From: Flagellimonas nanhaiensis
GTDB lineage: Bacteria > Bacteroidota > Bacteroidia > Flavobacteriales > Flavobacteriaceae
Length of the DNA: 64,000 nt
Direction of reading: 5' to 3'
NCBI RefSeq assembly: GCF_003382275.1
Contig: NZ_QTJX01000005.1
Coordinates: forward strand, 124,001 to 188,000
Position 1 is the stretch's first letter; each line of letters begins with the position of its first letter. The notes beneath the pieces were generated by a model, which was not told the origin of the DNA, did not search any database, and saw only the letters and a program-made list of their open reading frames with translations. The translations under genes and the position numbers were made by a program. Below, piece by piece: positions 52,402-62,400 of this stretch.

Positions 52402-55400
52402 ATGGCTAGAATAAAAGACAATAACGCACCAAAAAGGTTCAATAAAATTTCCATAGGATTAGCTTCTCCTGAGTCAATTTTGGCTGAATCCCGTGGAGAG
52501 GTATTGAAACCCGAAACTATTAACTATAGAACGCACAAGCCCGAGCGTGACGGACTTTTCTGTGAGCGGATTTTTGGTCCTGTAAAGGATTACGAATGTG
52601 CCTGTGGAAAGTATAAGCGAATCCGCTATCGTGGTATTGTTTGTGATCGTTGTGGTGTTGAAGTAACGGAAAAGAAGGTTCGTAGGGATCGTGTAGGTCA
52701 TATTAACCTTGTGGTTCCCGTTGCACATATCTGGTACTTCCGTTCACTTCCAAATAAGATAGGATACCTTTTGGGATTACCTTCCAAGAAATTGGACATG
52801 ATCATTTATTATGAAAGATATGTGGTCATTCAACCTGGTATTGCCAAAGGCCCTGAAGGAGAGGAAATCAATAAAATGGATTTCTTGACCGAGGAGGAGT
52901 ATTTGAACATTTTGGAATCCATTCCAAGTGAAAACCAATATTTGGAAGACACGGACCCCAATAAGTTCATCGCTAAAATGGGTGCCGAATGTTTGATTGA
53001 TTTGTTGTCTCGAATCGATTTGGAGCAATTGTCCTATGAACTTCGACACAAGGCAAACACAGAAACTTCAAAGCAACGTAAGACAGAAGCATTAAAGCGA
53101 CTTCAGGTTGTGGAAGCTTTGCGTGAATCTCAAGGGAACAGGGAAAACAGACCAGAATGGATGATCATGAAGGTTGTTCCCGTTATTCCACCAGAATTGC
53201 GTCCTTTGGTGCCTTTGGATGGAGGACGTTTTGCCACTTCGGATTTGAACGATCTCTATAGAAGGGTAATTATCCGTAACAATCGTTTAAAGCGATTGAT
53301 GGAAATCAAAGCACCTGAGGTAATCCTAAGAAACGAGAAGCGTATGCTTCAAGAAGCTGTGGATTCCCTATTTGACAATACTAGAAAAGCCTCTGCGGTT
53401 AAAACGGAATCAAACAGACCTCTAAAATCCCTATCGGATTCCTTGAAAGGTAAACAAGGTCGTTTCCGTCAGAACCTTTTGGGTAAACGTGTGGATTACT
53501 CTGCTCGTTCCGTAATTGTTGTAGGACCAGAGATGAAATTGTACGAGTGTGGTCTGCCCAAGGATATGGCAGCCGAGCTGTACAAGCCCTTTGTGATCCG
53601 TAAACTGATAGAAAGAGGTATTGTAAAGACGGTAAAATCCGCCAAGAAGATAATAGATAAGAAAGAACCCGTAGTTTGGGATATTCTGGATAATGTGATC
53701 AAGGGTCATCCGGTATTATTGAACCGTGCCCCCACATTGCACAGATTGGGTATACAAGCATTCCAGCCAAAACTTATAGAAGGTAAGGCTATCCGCTTGC
53801 ACCCATTGGCCTGTACCGCATTTAACGCGGATTTTGATGGTGACCAGATGGCTGTTCACCTTCCTTTGGGGCCAGAAGCAATTTTGGAAGCTCAATTGTT
53901 GATGTTGGCTTCTCAAAATATCCTGAATCCTGCTAACGGTTCGCCAATTACTGTACCTTCTCAGGATATGGTTCTTGGATTGTACTATATGACCAAGGAA
54001 AGAAAGTCCACCAAGGAGGTGCCAATTAAAGGTGAAGGATTGACCTTTTATTCTCCTGAAGAAGTGGTAATCGCTTTCAATGAGAAAAAGGTTGACCTGA
54101 ACGCTGGAATCAAGGTAAGAACCAAAGATTTCAATGATGAAGGGGAATTGGTCAACAAGATTATAGAAACTACCACTGGACGTGTACTCTTTAACAGAGT
54201 TGTTCCGGAACAGGCTGGGTATATCAATACTGTTTTGAACAAGAAATCCCTTAGAAATATTATTGGGGATATTCTTGCGGTGACCGATGTTCCTACAACG
54301 GCTGAGTTCTTGGATAGGATAAAGAGCATGGGGTACGATTTTGCCTTCAAGGGAGGATTGTCCTTCAGTTTGGGAGATATTATCATTCCAAAGGAAAAAC
54401 ACGAAATGATTGCCGATGCCAACGAGCAGGTAGATGGTATCATGATGAACTATAATATGGGTCTTATCACCAACAATGAGCGATATAACCAGGTTATTGA
54501 TGTTTGGACATCAACAAATGCAATGTTGACCGAGTTGGCCATGAAGCGTATTCGTGAGGACCAACAAGGATTCAATTCTGTATATATGATGTTGGATTCT
54601 GGTGCAAGGGGTTCCAAGGAACAGATTCGCCAGTTGACCGGTATGCGTGGATTGATGGCCAAGCCTAAAAAATCTACCGCAGGAGGTGGGGAGATTATTG
54701 AAAACCCCATTCTTTCCAACTTTAAGGAAGGATTGTCCATTTTGGAATACTTTATCTCAACGCACGGTGCACGTAAAGGTCTTGCGGATACCGCTTTGAA
54801 AACTGCTGATGCTGGATACTTGACCAGACGTTTGGTAGATGTATCCCAGGATGTGATCATCAACATTGAGGATTGTGGTACCTTGAGAGGTATTGAGGTT
54901 AGCGCCTTGAAAAAGAATGAAGAAGTAGTTGAAACATTGGGAGAAAGAATCCTTGGTAGGGTTTCACTTCACGATGTGTACAATCCGTTGACTGAAGAAT
55001 TGATTCTTGAAGCAGGTCAGGAGATTTCTGAAGCTGATGTTAGAAAGGTTGAAGCAGCTCCAATTGACAAAATTGAAGTACGCTCCGCATTAACCTGTGA
55101 AGCTCCAAAAGGAATTTGCGCAAAATGTTACGGAAGAAACTTGGCCACCAATAAAATGGTTCAGCGAGGTGAAGCTGTAGGTGTTGTTGCAGCACAGTCC
55201 ATTGGGGAACCTGGTACTCAGTTGACACTTCGTACTTTCCACGTGGGAGGTATTGCAGGTAACATTTCTGAGGATAACAAGCTTGAAGCTAAGTTTGATG
55301 GTGTTGCCGAGATTGAAGATTTAAGAACGGTTGTTGGAGAAAACAGTGAAGGAGGAAAAGCCAACATTGTAATTTCCAGGACATCCGAAATCAAAATAGT

Positions 55401-56700
55401 AGATGCCAAAACAGGAATCACGTTAAGTACCAACAACATTCCTTACGGTTCCCAATTGTTCATTAAGAACGGAGCCAAGGTTAAAAAAGGTGATGTTGTT
55501 TGTCAGTGGGATCCTTATAACGGTGTTATCGTTTCTGAATTCACAGGGGCAATTGCCTATGAGAATATTGAGCAAGGTGTTACCTATCAAGTGGAAATTG
55601 ATGAACAGACCGGTTTCCAGGAAAAGGTGATTTCTGAATCAAGAAACAAGAAACTTATTCCAACCCTTTTGATCAAGGATGGAAAAGGTGAAACGCTACG
55701 TTCATACAACTTACCAGTTGGTTCCCACTTGATGGTGGATGATGGTGAGAAGATTAAGGAAGGTAAAACTTTGGTAAAAATCCCAAGAAAATCTGCTAAA
55801 GCAGGGGATATTACTGGTGGTCTTCCAAGGGTTACAGAGCTATTTGAAGCAAGAAACCCATCCAATCCAGCTGTTGTTACCGAAATTGATGGTGTGGTTT
55901 CATTTGGTAAGATCAAACGTGGAAACAGGGAGATTATCATTGAATCCAAAACCGGAGAGATCAAGAAGTACTTGGTTAAACTTTCAAACCAAATATTGGT
56001 ACAGGAGAATGACTACGTACGTGCCGGAATGCCATTGTCTGATGGATCTATTACACCTGAGGATATTTTGGCAATCAAAGGCCCATCTGCGGTTCAGCAA
56101 TATTTGGTGAACGAAGTACAGGAGGTATACCGTTTACAAGGGGTGAAAATCAACGATAAGCATTTTGAGGTCGTAGTACGTCAGATGATGCGTAAGGTTC
56201 GTATTGAAGACTCTGGAGATACCACGTTCTTGGAAAACCAGTTGGTGCACAAGGATGATTTCATCCGCGAAAACGATGAGATTTTCGGTATGAAGGTAGT
56301 AGAAGAGGCAGGTGATTCTGAGAACCTTAAAGCTGGTCAGATTGTTTCTGCACGTGATCTAAGGGATGAAAACTCTATTTTGCGTAGAGAAGACAAGACT
56401 TTGGTAACCGCAAGAGATGCTGTGGCCGCTACGGCTACACCAATCCTTCAAGGTATTACCAGGGCGTCATTGCAGACTAAGTCCTTTATTTCTGCTGCAT
56501 CGTTCCAAGAAACGACCAAAGTATTGAACGAAGCTGCGGTTAGCGGTAAAGTGGATACTCTGGAAGGATTGAAGGAAAATGTTATTGTAGGACATAAGAT
56601 TCCGGCCGGTACCGGTATGAGGGATTATGATAGCATCATTGTAGGCTCCAAAGAGGAGTACGATGAGATCATGGCCCGAAAAGAGGAATTCAAATTCTAA
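52402..56700 (+). CDS. rpoC: DNA-directed RNA polymerase subunit beta'
   Basis: 1432 residues, complete. N-terminal zinc ribbon [20 protein letters not shown], clamp and rudder, catalytic [16 protein letters not shown] with its three Mg-binding Asp residues, bridge helix and trigger loop region, second zinc site [17 protein letters not shown], and [19 protein letters not shown]. Last gene of the block, followed at once by an intrinsic terminator. Confidence 0.99.
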   Translation: MARIKDNNAPKRFNKISIGLASPESILAESRGEVLKPETINYRTHKPERDGLFCERIFGPVKDYECACGKYKRIRYRGIVCDRCGVEVTEKKVRRDRVGHINLVVPVAHIWYFRSLPNKIGYLLGLPSKKLDMIIYYERYVVIQPGIAKGPEGEEINKMDFLTEEEYLNILESIPSENQYLEDTDPNKFIAKMGAECLIDLLSRIDLEQLSYELRHKANTETSKQRKTEALKRLQVVEALRESQGNRENRPEWMIMKVVPVIPPELRPLVPLDGGRFATSDLNDLYRRVIIRNNRLKRLMEIKAPEVILRNEKRMLQEAVDSLFDNTRKASAVKTESNRPLKSLSDSLKGKQGRFRQNLLGKRVDYSARSVIVVGPEMKLYECGLPKDMAAELYKPFVIRKLIERGIVKTVKSAKKIIDKKEPVVWDILDNVIKGHPVLLNRAPTLHRLGIQAFQPKLIEGKAIRLHPLACTAFNADFDGDQMAVHLPLGPEAILEAQLLMLASQNILNPANGSPITVPSQDMVLGLYYMTKERKSTKEVPIKGEGLTFYSPEEVVIAFNEKKVDLNAGIKVRTKDFNDEGELVNKIIETTTGRVLFNRVVPEQAGYINTVLNKKSLRNIIGDILAVTDVPTTAEFLDRIKSMGYDFAFKGGLSFSLGDIIIPKEKHEMIADANEQVDGIMMNYNMGLITNNERYNQVIDVWTSTNAMLTELAMKRIREDQQGFNSVYMMLDSGARGSKEQIRQLTGMRGLMAKPKKSTAGGGEIIENPILSNFKEGLSILEYFISTHGARKGLADTALKTADAGYLTRRLVDVSQDVIINIEDCGTLRGIEVSALKKNEEVVETLGERILGRVSLHDVYNPLTEELILEAGQEISEADVRKVEAAPIDKIEVRSALTCEAPKGICAKCYGRNLATNKMVQRGEAVGVVAAQSIGEPGTQLTLRTFHVGGIAGNISEDNKLEAKFDGVAEIEDLRTVVGENSEGGKANIVISRTSEIKIVDAKTGITLSTNNIPYGSQLFIKNGAKVKKGDVVCQWDPYNGVIVSEFTGAIAYENIEQGVTYQVEIDEQTGFQEKVISESRNKKLIPTLLIKDGKGETLRSYNLPVGSHLMVDDGEKIKEGKTLVKIPRKSAKAGDITGGLPRVTELFEARNPSNPAVVTEIDGVVSFGKIKRGNREIIIESKTGEIKKYLVKLSNQILVQENDYVRAGMPLSDGSITPEDILAIKGPSAVQQYLVNEVQEVYRLQGVKINDKHFEVVVRQMMRKVRIEDSGDTTFLENQLVHKDDFIRENDEIFGMKVVEEAGDSENLKAGQIVSARDLRDENSILRREDKTLVTARDAVAATATPILQGITRASLQTKSFISAASFQETTKVLNEAAVSGKVDTLEGLKENVIVGHKIPAGTGMRDYDSIIVGSKEEYDEIMARKEEFKF

Positions 56701-56706
56701 ATACTA

Positions 56707-56735
56707 AACCCTGACAATAAAGTCAGGGTTTTTTC
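56707..56735 (+). terminator. Intrinsic terminator after rpoC
   Basis: AACCCTGAC-AATAAA-GTCAGGGTT followed by TTTTC: a perfect 9-bp stem. Confidence 0.95.
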
Positions 56736-56752
56736 TTTTTGTATTATAAGAT

Positions 56753-56834
56753 GTCACCCTGAATTCATTTCAGGGTCTCATAATTAAAAGCTCGATGATA
56801 GGTATTTGAGATTCTGAAACAAGTTCAGAATAAC
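56753..56834. repeat. Palindromic interspersed repeat downstream of rpoC
   Basis: Arms GTCACCCTGAATTCATTTCA... (56753-56780) and ...CTGAAACAAGTTCAGAATAAC (56807-56834) are inverted copies, about 21 of 28 matched by eye. Same family as 25638-25710. Confidence 0.8.
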
Positions 56835-56874
56835 GTTTTCGTATCATTGACAATTATTTTAAACTAAAATTATA

Positions 56875-57192
56875 ATGGCAGAAAATAATAAGAATCAAAA
56901 CCAAAAACAGATCAATATAGAATTGGATGAAAAAACCGCGGAAGGAACGTATTCCAACCTGGCTATTATTAACCATTCTGTTTCTGAATTTGTTGTGGAT
57001 TTTATAAGCATGATGCCTGGAGCGCCCAAAGCTAAGGTGAAGAGCAGGATTATTTTAACGCCCCAGCATGCCAAGAAATTTTTAAAGGCCTTGAGTGAAA
57101 ATGTCGCTAGATTTGAAAAGGCGCATGGACCGATCAAGGATTATGAGCAACCGGCGATACCGCTGAACTTCGGTCCGACCGGAGAAGCTTAA
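56875..57192 (+). CDS. DUF3467 domain protein
   Basis: 105 residues matching DUF3467: INIELDEKTAEGTYSNLAII, HSVSEFVVDFISMMPGAPKA, VKSRIILTPQHAKKFLKALS and LNFGPTGEA. A small cytosolic protein of unknown function common in Bacteroidetes, often next to RNA polymerase genes. Own short leader after the repeat; ends in a bidirectional terminator. Confidence 0.9.
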   Translation: MAENNKNQNQKQINIELDEKTAEGTYSNLAIINHSVSEFVVDFISMMPGAPKAKVKSRIILTPQHAKKFLKALSENVARFEKAHGPIKDYEQPAIPLNFGPTGEA

Positions 57193-57227
57193 AAAAAGGC
57201 CCCAAACTTTGTTTGGGGCCTTTTTTT
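57191..57227. terminator. Bidirectional terminator between DUF3467 and prfC
   Basis: AAAAAAAGGCCCCAAAC-TTT-GTTTGGGGCCTTTTTTT: a very strong stem with A and T runs on both sides, serving both convergent genes. Confidence 0.97.
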
Positions 57228-57232
57228 GTTGA

Positions 57233-58822
57233 TCAATTAAATTCTGAGGTAAAATGCAGATGTACCGAAGGATATTTTTGCTGTGTCATTTGTAGGGAAA
57301 AGGCAGAATCCGCCAAAAATACCAACTGCCCTCGTTTATCTGTTGCCAGAAACTTTTGTTTTACCCTCTTAAATTCTTTGAATTCCTCATTGTTTTCATC
57401 CTCAACCTCTACCCAACAGGCTTTGTGTACCGGGAAGTTTTCATAAGTACATTTGGCTCCGTACTCGTGCTCAAGCCGATATTGAATAACTTCATATTGA
57501 AGTGCACCAACAGTACCAATGACCTTTCTTCCATTCATTTCCAGAGTGAATAACTGTGCGACTCCTTCATCCATCAGCTGGTCAATGCCCTTAGAAAGTT
57601 GTTTGGCTTTCATAGGGTCAGCATTGTTGATATATCTGAAATGTTCGGGAGAAAAACTAGGGATGCCCTTATAGCTTAACTTTTCACCACTGGTCAAGGT
57701 ATCTCCAATTTTAAAGTTTCCCGTATCATGTAATCCTACAATATCCCCTGGATAAGAAACATCTACAATCTCTTTCTTTTCAGCAAAAAAGGCATTGGGA
57801 CTGGAAAATTTCAATTTCTTGTCATGACGAACATGGAGATAAGGTGTGTTTCGTTCGAAGGTTCCCGAAACCACTTTTACAAATGCCAAACGATCCCGGT
57901 GCTTGGGGTCCATGTTGGCGTGTATCTTGAATACAAAACCGGAAAAATCTTTTTCATTGGACTCCACCAACCGTTCCTCTGCCATTTTGGAACGTGGAGT
58001 AGGAGCAATGTCCACAAAACAATCCAAAAGTTCTCTTACTCCAAAATTATTCAGGGCCGAGCCAAAGAAAACAGGCTGCAACTCTCCATTAAGATAAGAT
58101 TCCTTGTTGAACTCAGGATAAACCCCACTCACCAGTTCCAAGTTGTCCCTCAGTTCTTGGGCAGACTCGGTACCTATGATGTTTTCCAACTCTGGGTTTT
58201 CCAAATCATCAAAGGCAATGGTCTCCTCAATATTCTTTTTACTGTTACCACTAAATAGGTTGATGTTTTTCTCGTAAATGTTATAGATTCCCTTGAAATC
58301 AAATCCCATTCCGATAGGAAAGCTCAATGGTGTGACCGAAAGCCCTAATTTTTGCTCCACTTCGTCCAATAGGTCAAAGGCATCTTTTCCCTCACGATCC
58401 AACTTGTTGATAAAAACGATCATGGGAATGTTTCGCATTCGGCAGACTTCAACAAGTTTCTCGGTCTGCTCCTCAACACCTTTGGCCACATCAATAACCA
58501 CAATAACACTGTCAACTGCGGTAAGCGTCCTAAATGTATCCTCGGCAAAATCCTTGTGCCCTGGAGTATCCAGGATATTTATTTTTTTGTCTTTATAGAT
58601 AAAGGCCAAAACCGAGGTGGCTACGGAGATTCCCCGCTGGCGCTCTATTTCCATGAAATCACTCGTGGCCGACTTTTTAATTTTGTTGCTCTTAACAGCC
58701 CCAGCCTCTTGAATGGCACCTCCAAATAGTAGAAGCTTTTCCGTTAAGGTGGTTTTTCCTGCATCTGGGTGGGAAATAATCCCAAAAGTTCTACGTCGTG
58801 CTATTTCTTTCTCAAAATCCAT
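57233..58822 (-). CDS. prfC: Peptide chain release factor 3
   Basis: GTPase that recycles RF1/RF2 from the ribosome. About 529 residues: RRTFGIISHPDAGKTTLTEK (G1), ERQRGISVATSVLAF (G2), ILDTPGHKDFAEDT (G3), FINKLDREGKD (G4), then domain 2 and the RF3-specific C-terminal domain with VIGTVGALQYEVIQYRLEHEYG. The ATG at 58822 (MDFEKEIARRRTFG) is used; six more codons upstream contain another Met. Monocistronic. Confidence 0.97.
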   Translation of the reverse strand: MDFEKEIARRRTFGIISHPDAGKTTLTEKLLLFGGAIQEAGAVKSNKIKKSATSDFMEIERQRGISVATSVLAFIYKDKKINILDTPGHKDFAEDTFRTLTAVDSVIVVIDVAKGVEEQTEKLVEVCRMRNIPMIVFINKLDREGKDAFDLLDEVEQKLGLSVTPLSFPIGMGFDFKGIYNIYEKNINLFSGNSKKNIEETIAFDDLENPELENIIGTESAQELRDNLELVSGVYPEFNKESYLNGELQPVFFGSALNNFGVRELLDCFVDIAPTPRSKMAEERLVESNEKDFSGFVFKIHANMDPKHRDRLAFVKVVSGTFERNTPYLHVRHDKKLKFSSPNAFFAEKKEIVDVSYPGDIVGLHDTGNFKIGDTLTSGEKLSYKGIPSFSPEHFRYINNADPMKAKQLSKGIDQLMDEGVAQLFTLEMNGRKVIGTVGALQYEVIQYRLEHEYGAKCTYENFPVHKACWVEVEDENNEEFKEFKRVKQKFLATDKRGQLVFLADSAFSLQMTQQKYPSVHLHFTSEFN

Positions 58823-59219
58823 CAACAAAAATTTCGGCAAAAATAGCGTAAATATCTATTTTAGAATCTATTTCTACGAGAATCAATAATGTTGATATTA
58901 TTGTAAAATTTTCTCTTCTAATAGGCATGTAAAATTAAAAAGAGAAGTAATTTTCCGCCGTCTTGATTTTAAAGATTTCGAAGAGCATATAATCTTTTTA
59001 TAAAGACAAAACGTATTACTATATGTGGCATCTAATGATGATGAATGAGCTTTTTGTCGAGAAAAATAGGCATTGAGCAATAAATACGCTAACTATGTGC
59101 ACAAAGTGTATTTTGATCTAACGAGGACACAGTTGACCGCAAATAGATAAGAAAGCCCCATTTTCTTACACGTTCTAGACCTCTAGCCATGGTGATTAGT
59201 TGACCAAAACTTATCATTT
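58823..59219. other. Intergenic region, no feature supported
   Basis: AT-rich spacer of nearly 400 bp between divergent prfC and the thrombospondin-repeat gene. It must carry both promoters, but no exact TAnnTTTG with TTTG partner is found. A small hairpin AATAATGTTGATATTATT (58886-58903 region) is the only structure; a 60-codon ORF on the minus strand has no sign of being real. Confidence 0.5.
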
Positions 59220-61430
59220 ATGGAAAATATTACTTTCTTGGATTCTCGAAAAAAACTGCTTTGTGGTGTTTTTCTACTTCTGGGAATCTTACTATATCCA
59301 AACAATACCTTCCGTGAATTTCCTGACCGCAGTGCTGAGGAACAACCGTTCCCACCTACGGATACGGACGGGGATGGAATTCCGGACAATATAGACATTG
59401 ATGATGACGGAGACGGAATCATTGATACAGTTGAGGACGAAAACCTAGATGGAGATAACTGTTATTGGACCAATCCTACAGATACTGATGGAGATACTAT
59501 TCCTGATTATTTGGATGTGGATTCCGATGATGATGGCATAATTGACAACATTGAGGCCCAAACTACGCATGGGTATATACCTCCATCTGGAAAAGATACG
59601 GATTGCAACGGTTTAGATGATGCCTATGAAGAAACTCCAGGAAGCTGTGGAGGACTTATCCCAGTTGATACTGACGGTGATACTTTTCCTGATTATAAAG
59701 ACATAGATTCGGATGATGATGGAATTTTGGATAATGTGGAAGCACAACATCCAGATAGCTATCTTCCTCCCTCGGGAACAGATTGTGATGGTAATGGTTT
59801 GGATGATACCTACGAAGAAACCCCTGGAAGCTGCGGAGGATTACTTCCAATAGACTCAGATGGTGATGGCGTTAAGAATTTTAGAGATATAGATTCTGAT
59901 GATGATGGCATTCCTGACAATGTAGAAGGACAATCAACCGCGGGATATGTACCTCCCACAGGACACGATGACGATAACGATGGACTGGACAATGCCTATG
60001 AAGGTAGTGGTGATGAAGGCCTTACGCCGGAGAACACAGACGGTGTGGACGTGCCTGACTATCTTGACGACGACAGTGACAACGACCTTGTTGCGGACAA
60101 CAACGAGGGGAACGACTTCAACTTTGACGGTGTGCCCGACCAGGCGTACACCGGCAGCGATACGGACAACGACGGGCTTGACGACGGCTACGAGGGCAGC
60201 GATGTTGACGACGGCTATGATGTGAACGACGAGATCGACGATCCTGCCAACGACCTACCGGACACCGATGGGACAGAGGACGTGAACTACCGTGACTTTG
60301 ACGACGACGGCGACGGTATCGACACCCCCGACGAGGACGTTGACGAGGACGGCGACCCGACCAATGACGACACGGACGGCGACGGGACCCCGGACTACCT
60401 GGACCCCGACACCCCTCCCGGTGACGACACCGATGGCGACGGCGTTCCGGACAGTGTCGACCTTGACGACGACAACGACGGTATCCTGGACACGGTGGAG
60501 GACCCCGACCTTGACGGCGACGGCGACCCATTGACGGACCCGTTGGACAGTGACGGCGACGGACGCCCTGACCACCTGGACATCGACAGTGACGACGACG
60601 GTATCCCGGACAACGTGGAGGCACAGCCCACGGCGGGCTATATAGCTCCGAACGACGATGACGAGGCGACCTATGCTGCCAACCAGGGGGTGAACAGTGC
60701 CTACCTTGGCGGTCTTACGCCCGAGAACACAGACGGTGTTGACGTGCCTGACTATCTTGACGACGACAGTGACAACGACCTTGTTGCGGACAACAACGAG
60801 GGGAACGACTTCAATTTTGACGGCGTGCCCGACCAGGCGTACACCGGCAACGATACGGACAACGACGGGCTTGACGACGGCTACGAGGGCAGCGATGTTG
60901 ACGACGGCTATGATGTGAACGACGAGATCGACGACCCTGCGAACGACCTACCGGACACCGATGGGACGGAGGACGTTAACTACCGTGACTTTGATGACGA
61001 CGGCGACGGTATCGACACCCCGGACGAGGACGTGGACCAGGACGGCGACCCGACCAATGACGACACGGACGGCGACGGGACCCCGGACTACCTGGATCCA
61101 GTAGATGACTCTCCTCCACCAGTGGATGAAGATATAGAAGTAATGCAATTGATTACGCCAAATGGAGATGGAGATAATGACTTTTTGTGGATCAATGGTT
61201 TGGATAAAGTAAGAAGTAACACACTTCAAGTCTACAATAGATGGGGAGTGAAGGTTTACGATGGAACAAACTACAATAACGTAAATAATATTTTTGATGG
61301 TCGATCACGAGGCAGATCAACGCTGAGTGTGAACGATTATCTTCCGGCGGGGGTATATTTTTATATATTTGAATACGAAACAGACGAAGGTAGGTTTACT
61401 GACTCCCAATACTTATATATAAGCCGTTAA
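59220..61430 (+). CDS. Type IX-secreted thrombospondin type 3 repeat protein with type B C-terminal sorting domain
   Basis: 736 residues. An N-terminal hydrophobic segment ([16 protein letters not shown]) is the export signal. Residues about 40-635 are Asp-rich calcium-binding repeats of the [19 protein letters not shown] type, with Cys-containing units ([20 protein letters not shown]) in the first part. The last 95 residues are a gliding-motility-type CTD ([20 protein letters not shown] ... [12 protein letters not shown] ... [14 protein letters not shown]), the type B signal for the type IX system. A surface or secreted Ca2+-stabilised stalk. Bases 60020-61098 are far more GC-rich than the rest and contain a long duplication. 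Followed by porP/sprF and ompA genes. Confidence 0.92.
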   Translation: MENITFLDSRKKLLCGVFLLLGILLYPNNTFREFPDRSAEEQPFPPTDTDGDGIPDNIDIDDDGDGIIDTVEDENLDGDNCYWTNPTDTDGDTIPDYLDVDSDDDGIIDNIEAQTTHGYIPPSGKDTDCNGLDDAYEETPGSCGGLIPVDTDGDTFPDYKDIDSDDDGILDNVEAQHPDSYLPPSGTDCDGNGLDDTYEETPGSCGGLLPIDSDGDGVKNFRDIDSDDDGIPDNVEGQSTAGYVPPTGHDDDNDGLDNAYEGSGDEGLTPENTDGVDVPDYLDDDSDNDLVADNNEGNDFNFDGVPDQAYTGSDTDNDGLDDGYEGSDVDDGYDVNDEIDDPANDLPDTDGTEDVNYRDFDDDGDGIDTPDEDVDEDGDPTNDDTDGDGTPDYLDPDTPPGDDTDGDGVPDSVDLDDDNDGILDTVEDPDLDGDGDPLTDPLDSDGDGRPDHLDIDSDDDGIPDNVEAQPTAGYIAPNDDDEATYAANQGVNSAYLGGLTPENTDGVDVPDYLDDDSDNDLVADNNEGNDFNFDGVPDQAYTGNDTDNDGLDDGYEGSDVDDGYDVNDEIDDPANDLPDTDGTEDVNYRDFDDDGDGIDTPDEDVDQDGDPTNDDTDGDGTPDYLDPVDDSPPPVDEDIEVMQLITPNGDGDNDFLWINGLDKVRSNTLQVYNRWGVKVYDGTNYNNVNNIFDGRSRGRSTLSVNDYLPAGVYFYIFEYETDEGRFTDSQYLYISR
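60021..60405 (+). repeat. 385-bp in-frame repeat, copy 1
   Basis: Begins CTTACGCCGGAGAACACAGA and ends ...CGGACTACCTGGACC. Near-identical to 60714-61098 at an offset of 693 bp (231 codons). Confidence 0.93.
60714..61098 (+). repeat. 385-bp in-frame repeat, copy 2
   Basis: Same sequence as copy 1 apart from scattered single-base changes; its end coincides with the 3' edge of the GC-rich part of the gene. Confidence 0.93.
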
Positions 61431-61441
61431 CATATTGACAG

Positions 61442-62389
61442 ATGGTTAAAAAACACCTTTTAATTTCGTTACTATTTGTAGGAGCAGTATTCCAGGGAAT
61501 CCAGGCCCAGCAAGATGCCCAATATACCCAGTACATGTTCAATACCTTGAGTGTCAACCCTGCTTATGCAGGATCTAGAGGGCAATTGAGTTTTGCGGGA
61601 TTATATCGGTCACAATGGGTTGGACTTGATGGCGCACCAGAAACTTTTACGTTGAACTTGCACTCACCTATTAGAAACAGTAGGCTGGGTTACGGGATTT
61701 CAATTGTAAACGATAACATTGGGGACGGTGTAGTACAGGAAACCTATCTGGATGCTGTGGTTTCTTATACTCTTGAATTGGCTAGGGATGCCAAACTTTC
61801 ATTTGGTTTGAAAGCAGGAGGAAACATGTTGAGTATCGATTTCAACGGTCTTCGCCAAAGACAGATTGAAGTGACCAATCAGAATAATATCGACAATCAA
61901 TTTTCACCAAACTTTGGACTTGGGCTATACTACCATACAGATAGATTTTATGCTGGAGTATCTGCACCCAATATTTTGGAAACTGAATATTTTGACAATG
62001 ATAACTCAGACGATTCCGTAAACTTTTTATCCGCAGAACGGATTAATTTTTATCTCATAACCGGGTATGTATTTGATTTAGGGGCTGACCTCAAATTTAA
62101 ACCTGCCTTGTTGACCAAGGCTGTAGGTGGAGCTCCATTACAAGTAGATATGTCCGCTAATTTTCTTTTTGCTGATAAATTCAGTTTTGGTGCGGCCTAT
62201 AGATGGGATGCCGCTGTAAGCGCACTGGCCGGGTTTCAGGTAACGGATCAGATAATGATTGGTTTAGCGTACGATCGCGAAACGACCGAGCTGGGAGGTA
62301 CACAATTTAATGATGGTTCGTTCGAGATATTTTTAAGACTGGAGTTATTGAAATCGTTTCAAAGAACTGTATCACCAAGATTCTTTTAA
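61442..62389 (+). CDS. PorP/SprF family outer-membrane protein
   Basis: 315 residues: signal peptide MVKKHLLISLLFVGAVFQGIQA, then QDAQYTQYMFNTLSVNPAYAGSRG-type opening of the PorP/SprF family, and alternating strands of an outer-membrane beta barrel ending in FEIFLRLELLKSFQRTVSPRFF with terminal aromatic. SprF-like proteins help type IX secretion of specific type B substrates, and this one is 11 bp downstream of such a substrate: its probable dedicated partner. Confidence 0.93.
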   Translation: MVKKHLLISLLFVGAVFQGIQAQQDAQYTQYMFNTLSVNPAYAGSRGQLSFAGLYRSQWVGLDGAPETFTLNLHSPIRNSRLGYGISIVNDNIGDGVVQETYLDAVVSYTLELARDAKLSFGLKAGGNMLSIDFNGLRQRQIEVTNQNNIDNQFSPNFGLGLYYHTDRFYAGVSAPNILETEYFDNDNSDDSVNFLSAERINFYLITGYVFDLGADLKFKPALLTKAVGGAPLQVDMSANFLFADKFSFGAAYRWDAAVSALAGFQVTDQIMIGLAYDRETTELGGTQFNDGSFEIFLRLELLKSFQRTVSPRFF

Positions 62390-62400
62390 TACTGTATAGA

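Noticed and set aside
58898-59080. 60-codon minus-strand ORF upstream of prfC
   Set aside because: No recognisable domain, AT-rich low-quality composition, and it lies in a region that must carry divergent promoters.
60118-60624. 168-codon antisense ORF inside the thrombospondin-repeat gene
   Set aside because: Its Arg/Gly/Cys-rich sequence is just the complement of GAC/GGC-rich Asp repeats; stops are rare there for compositional reasons.
60021-61098. Repeated units that might be mistaken for a CRISPR array or tandem repeat locus
   Set aside because: The units keep the reading frame, encode DxDxDG calcium-binding motifs and are 231 codons apart; there are no unique spacers of CRISPR size.
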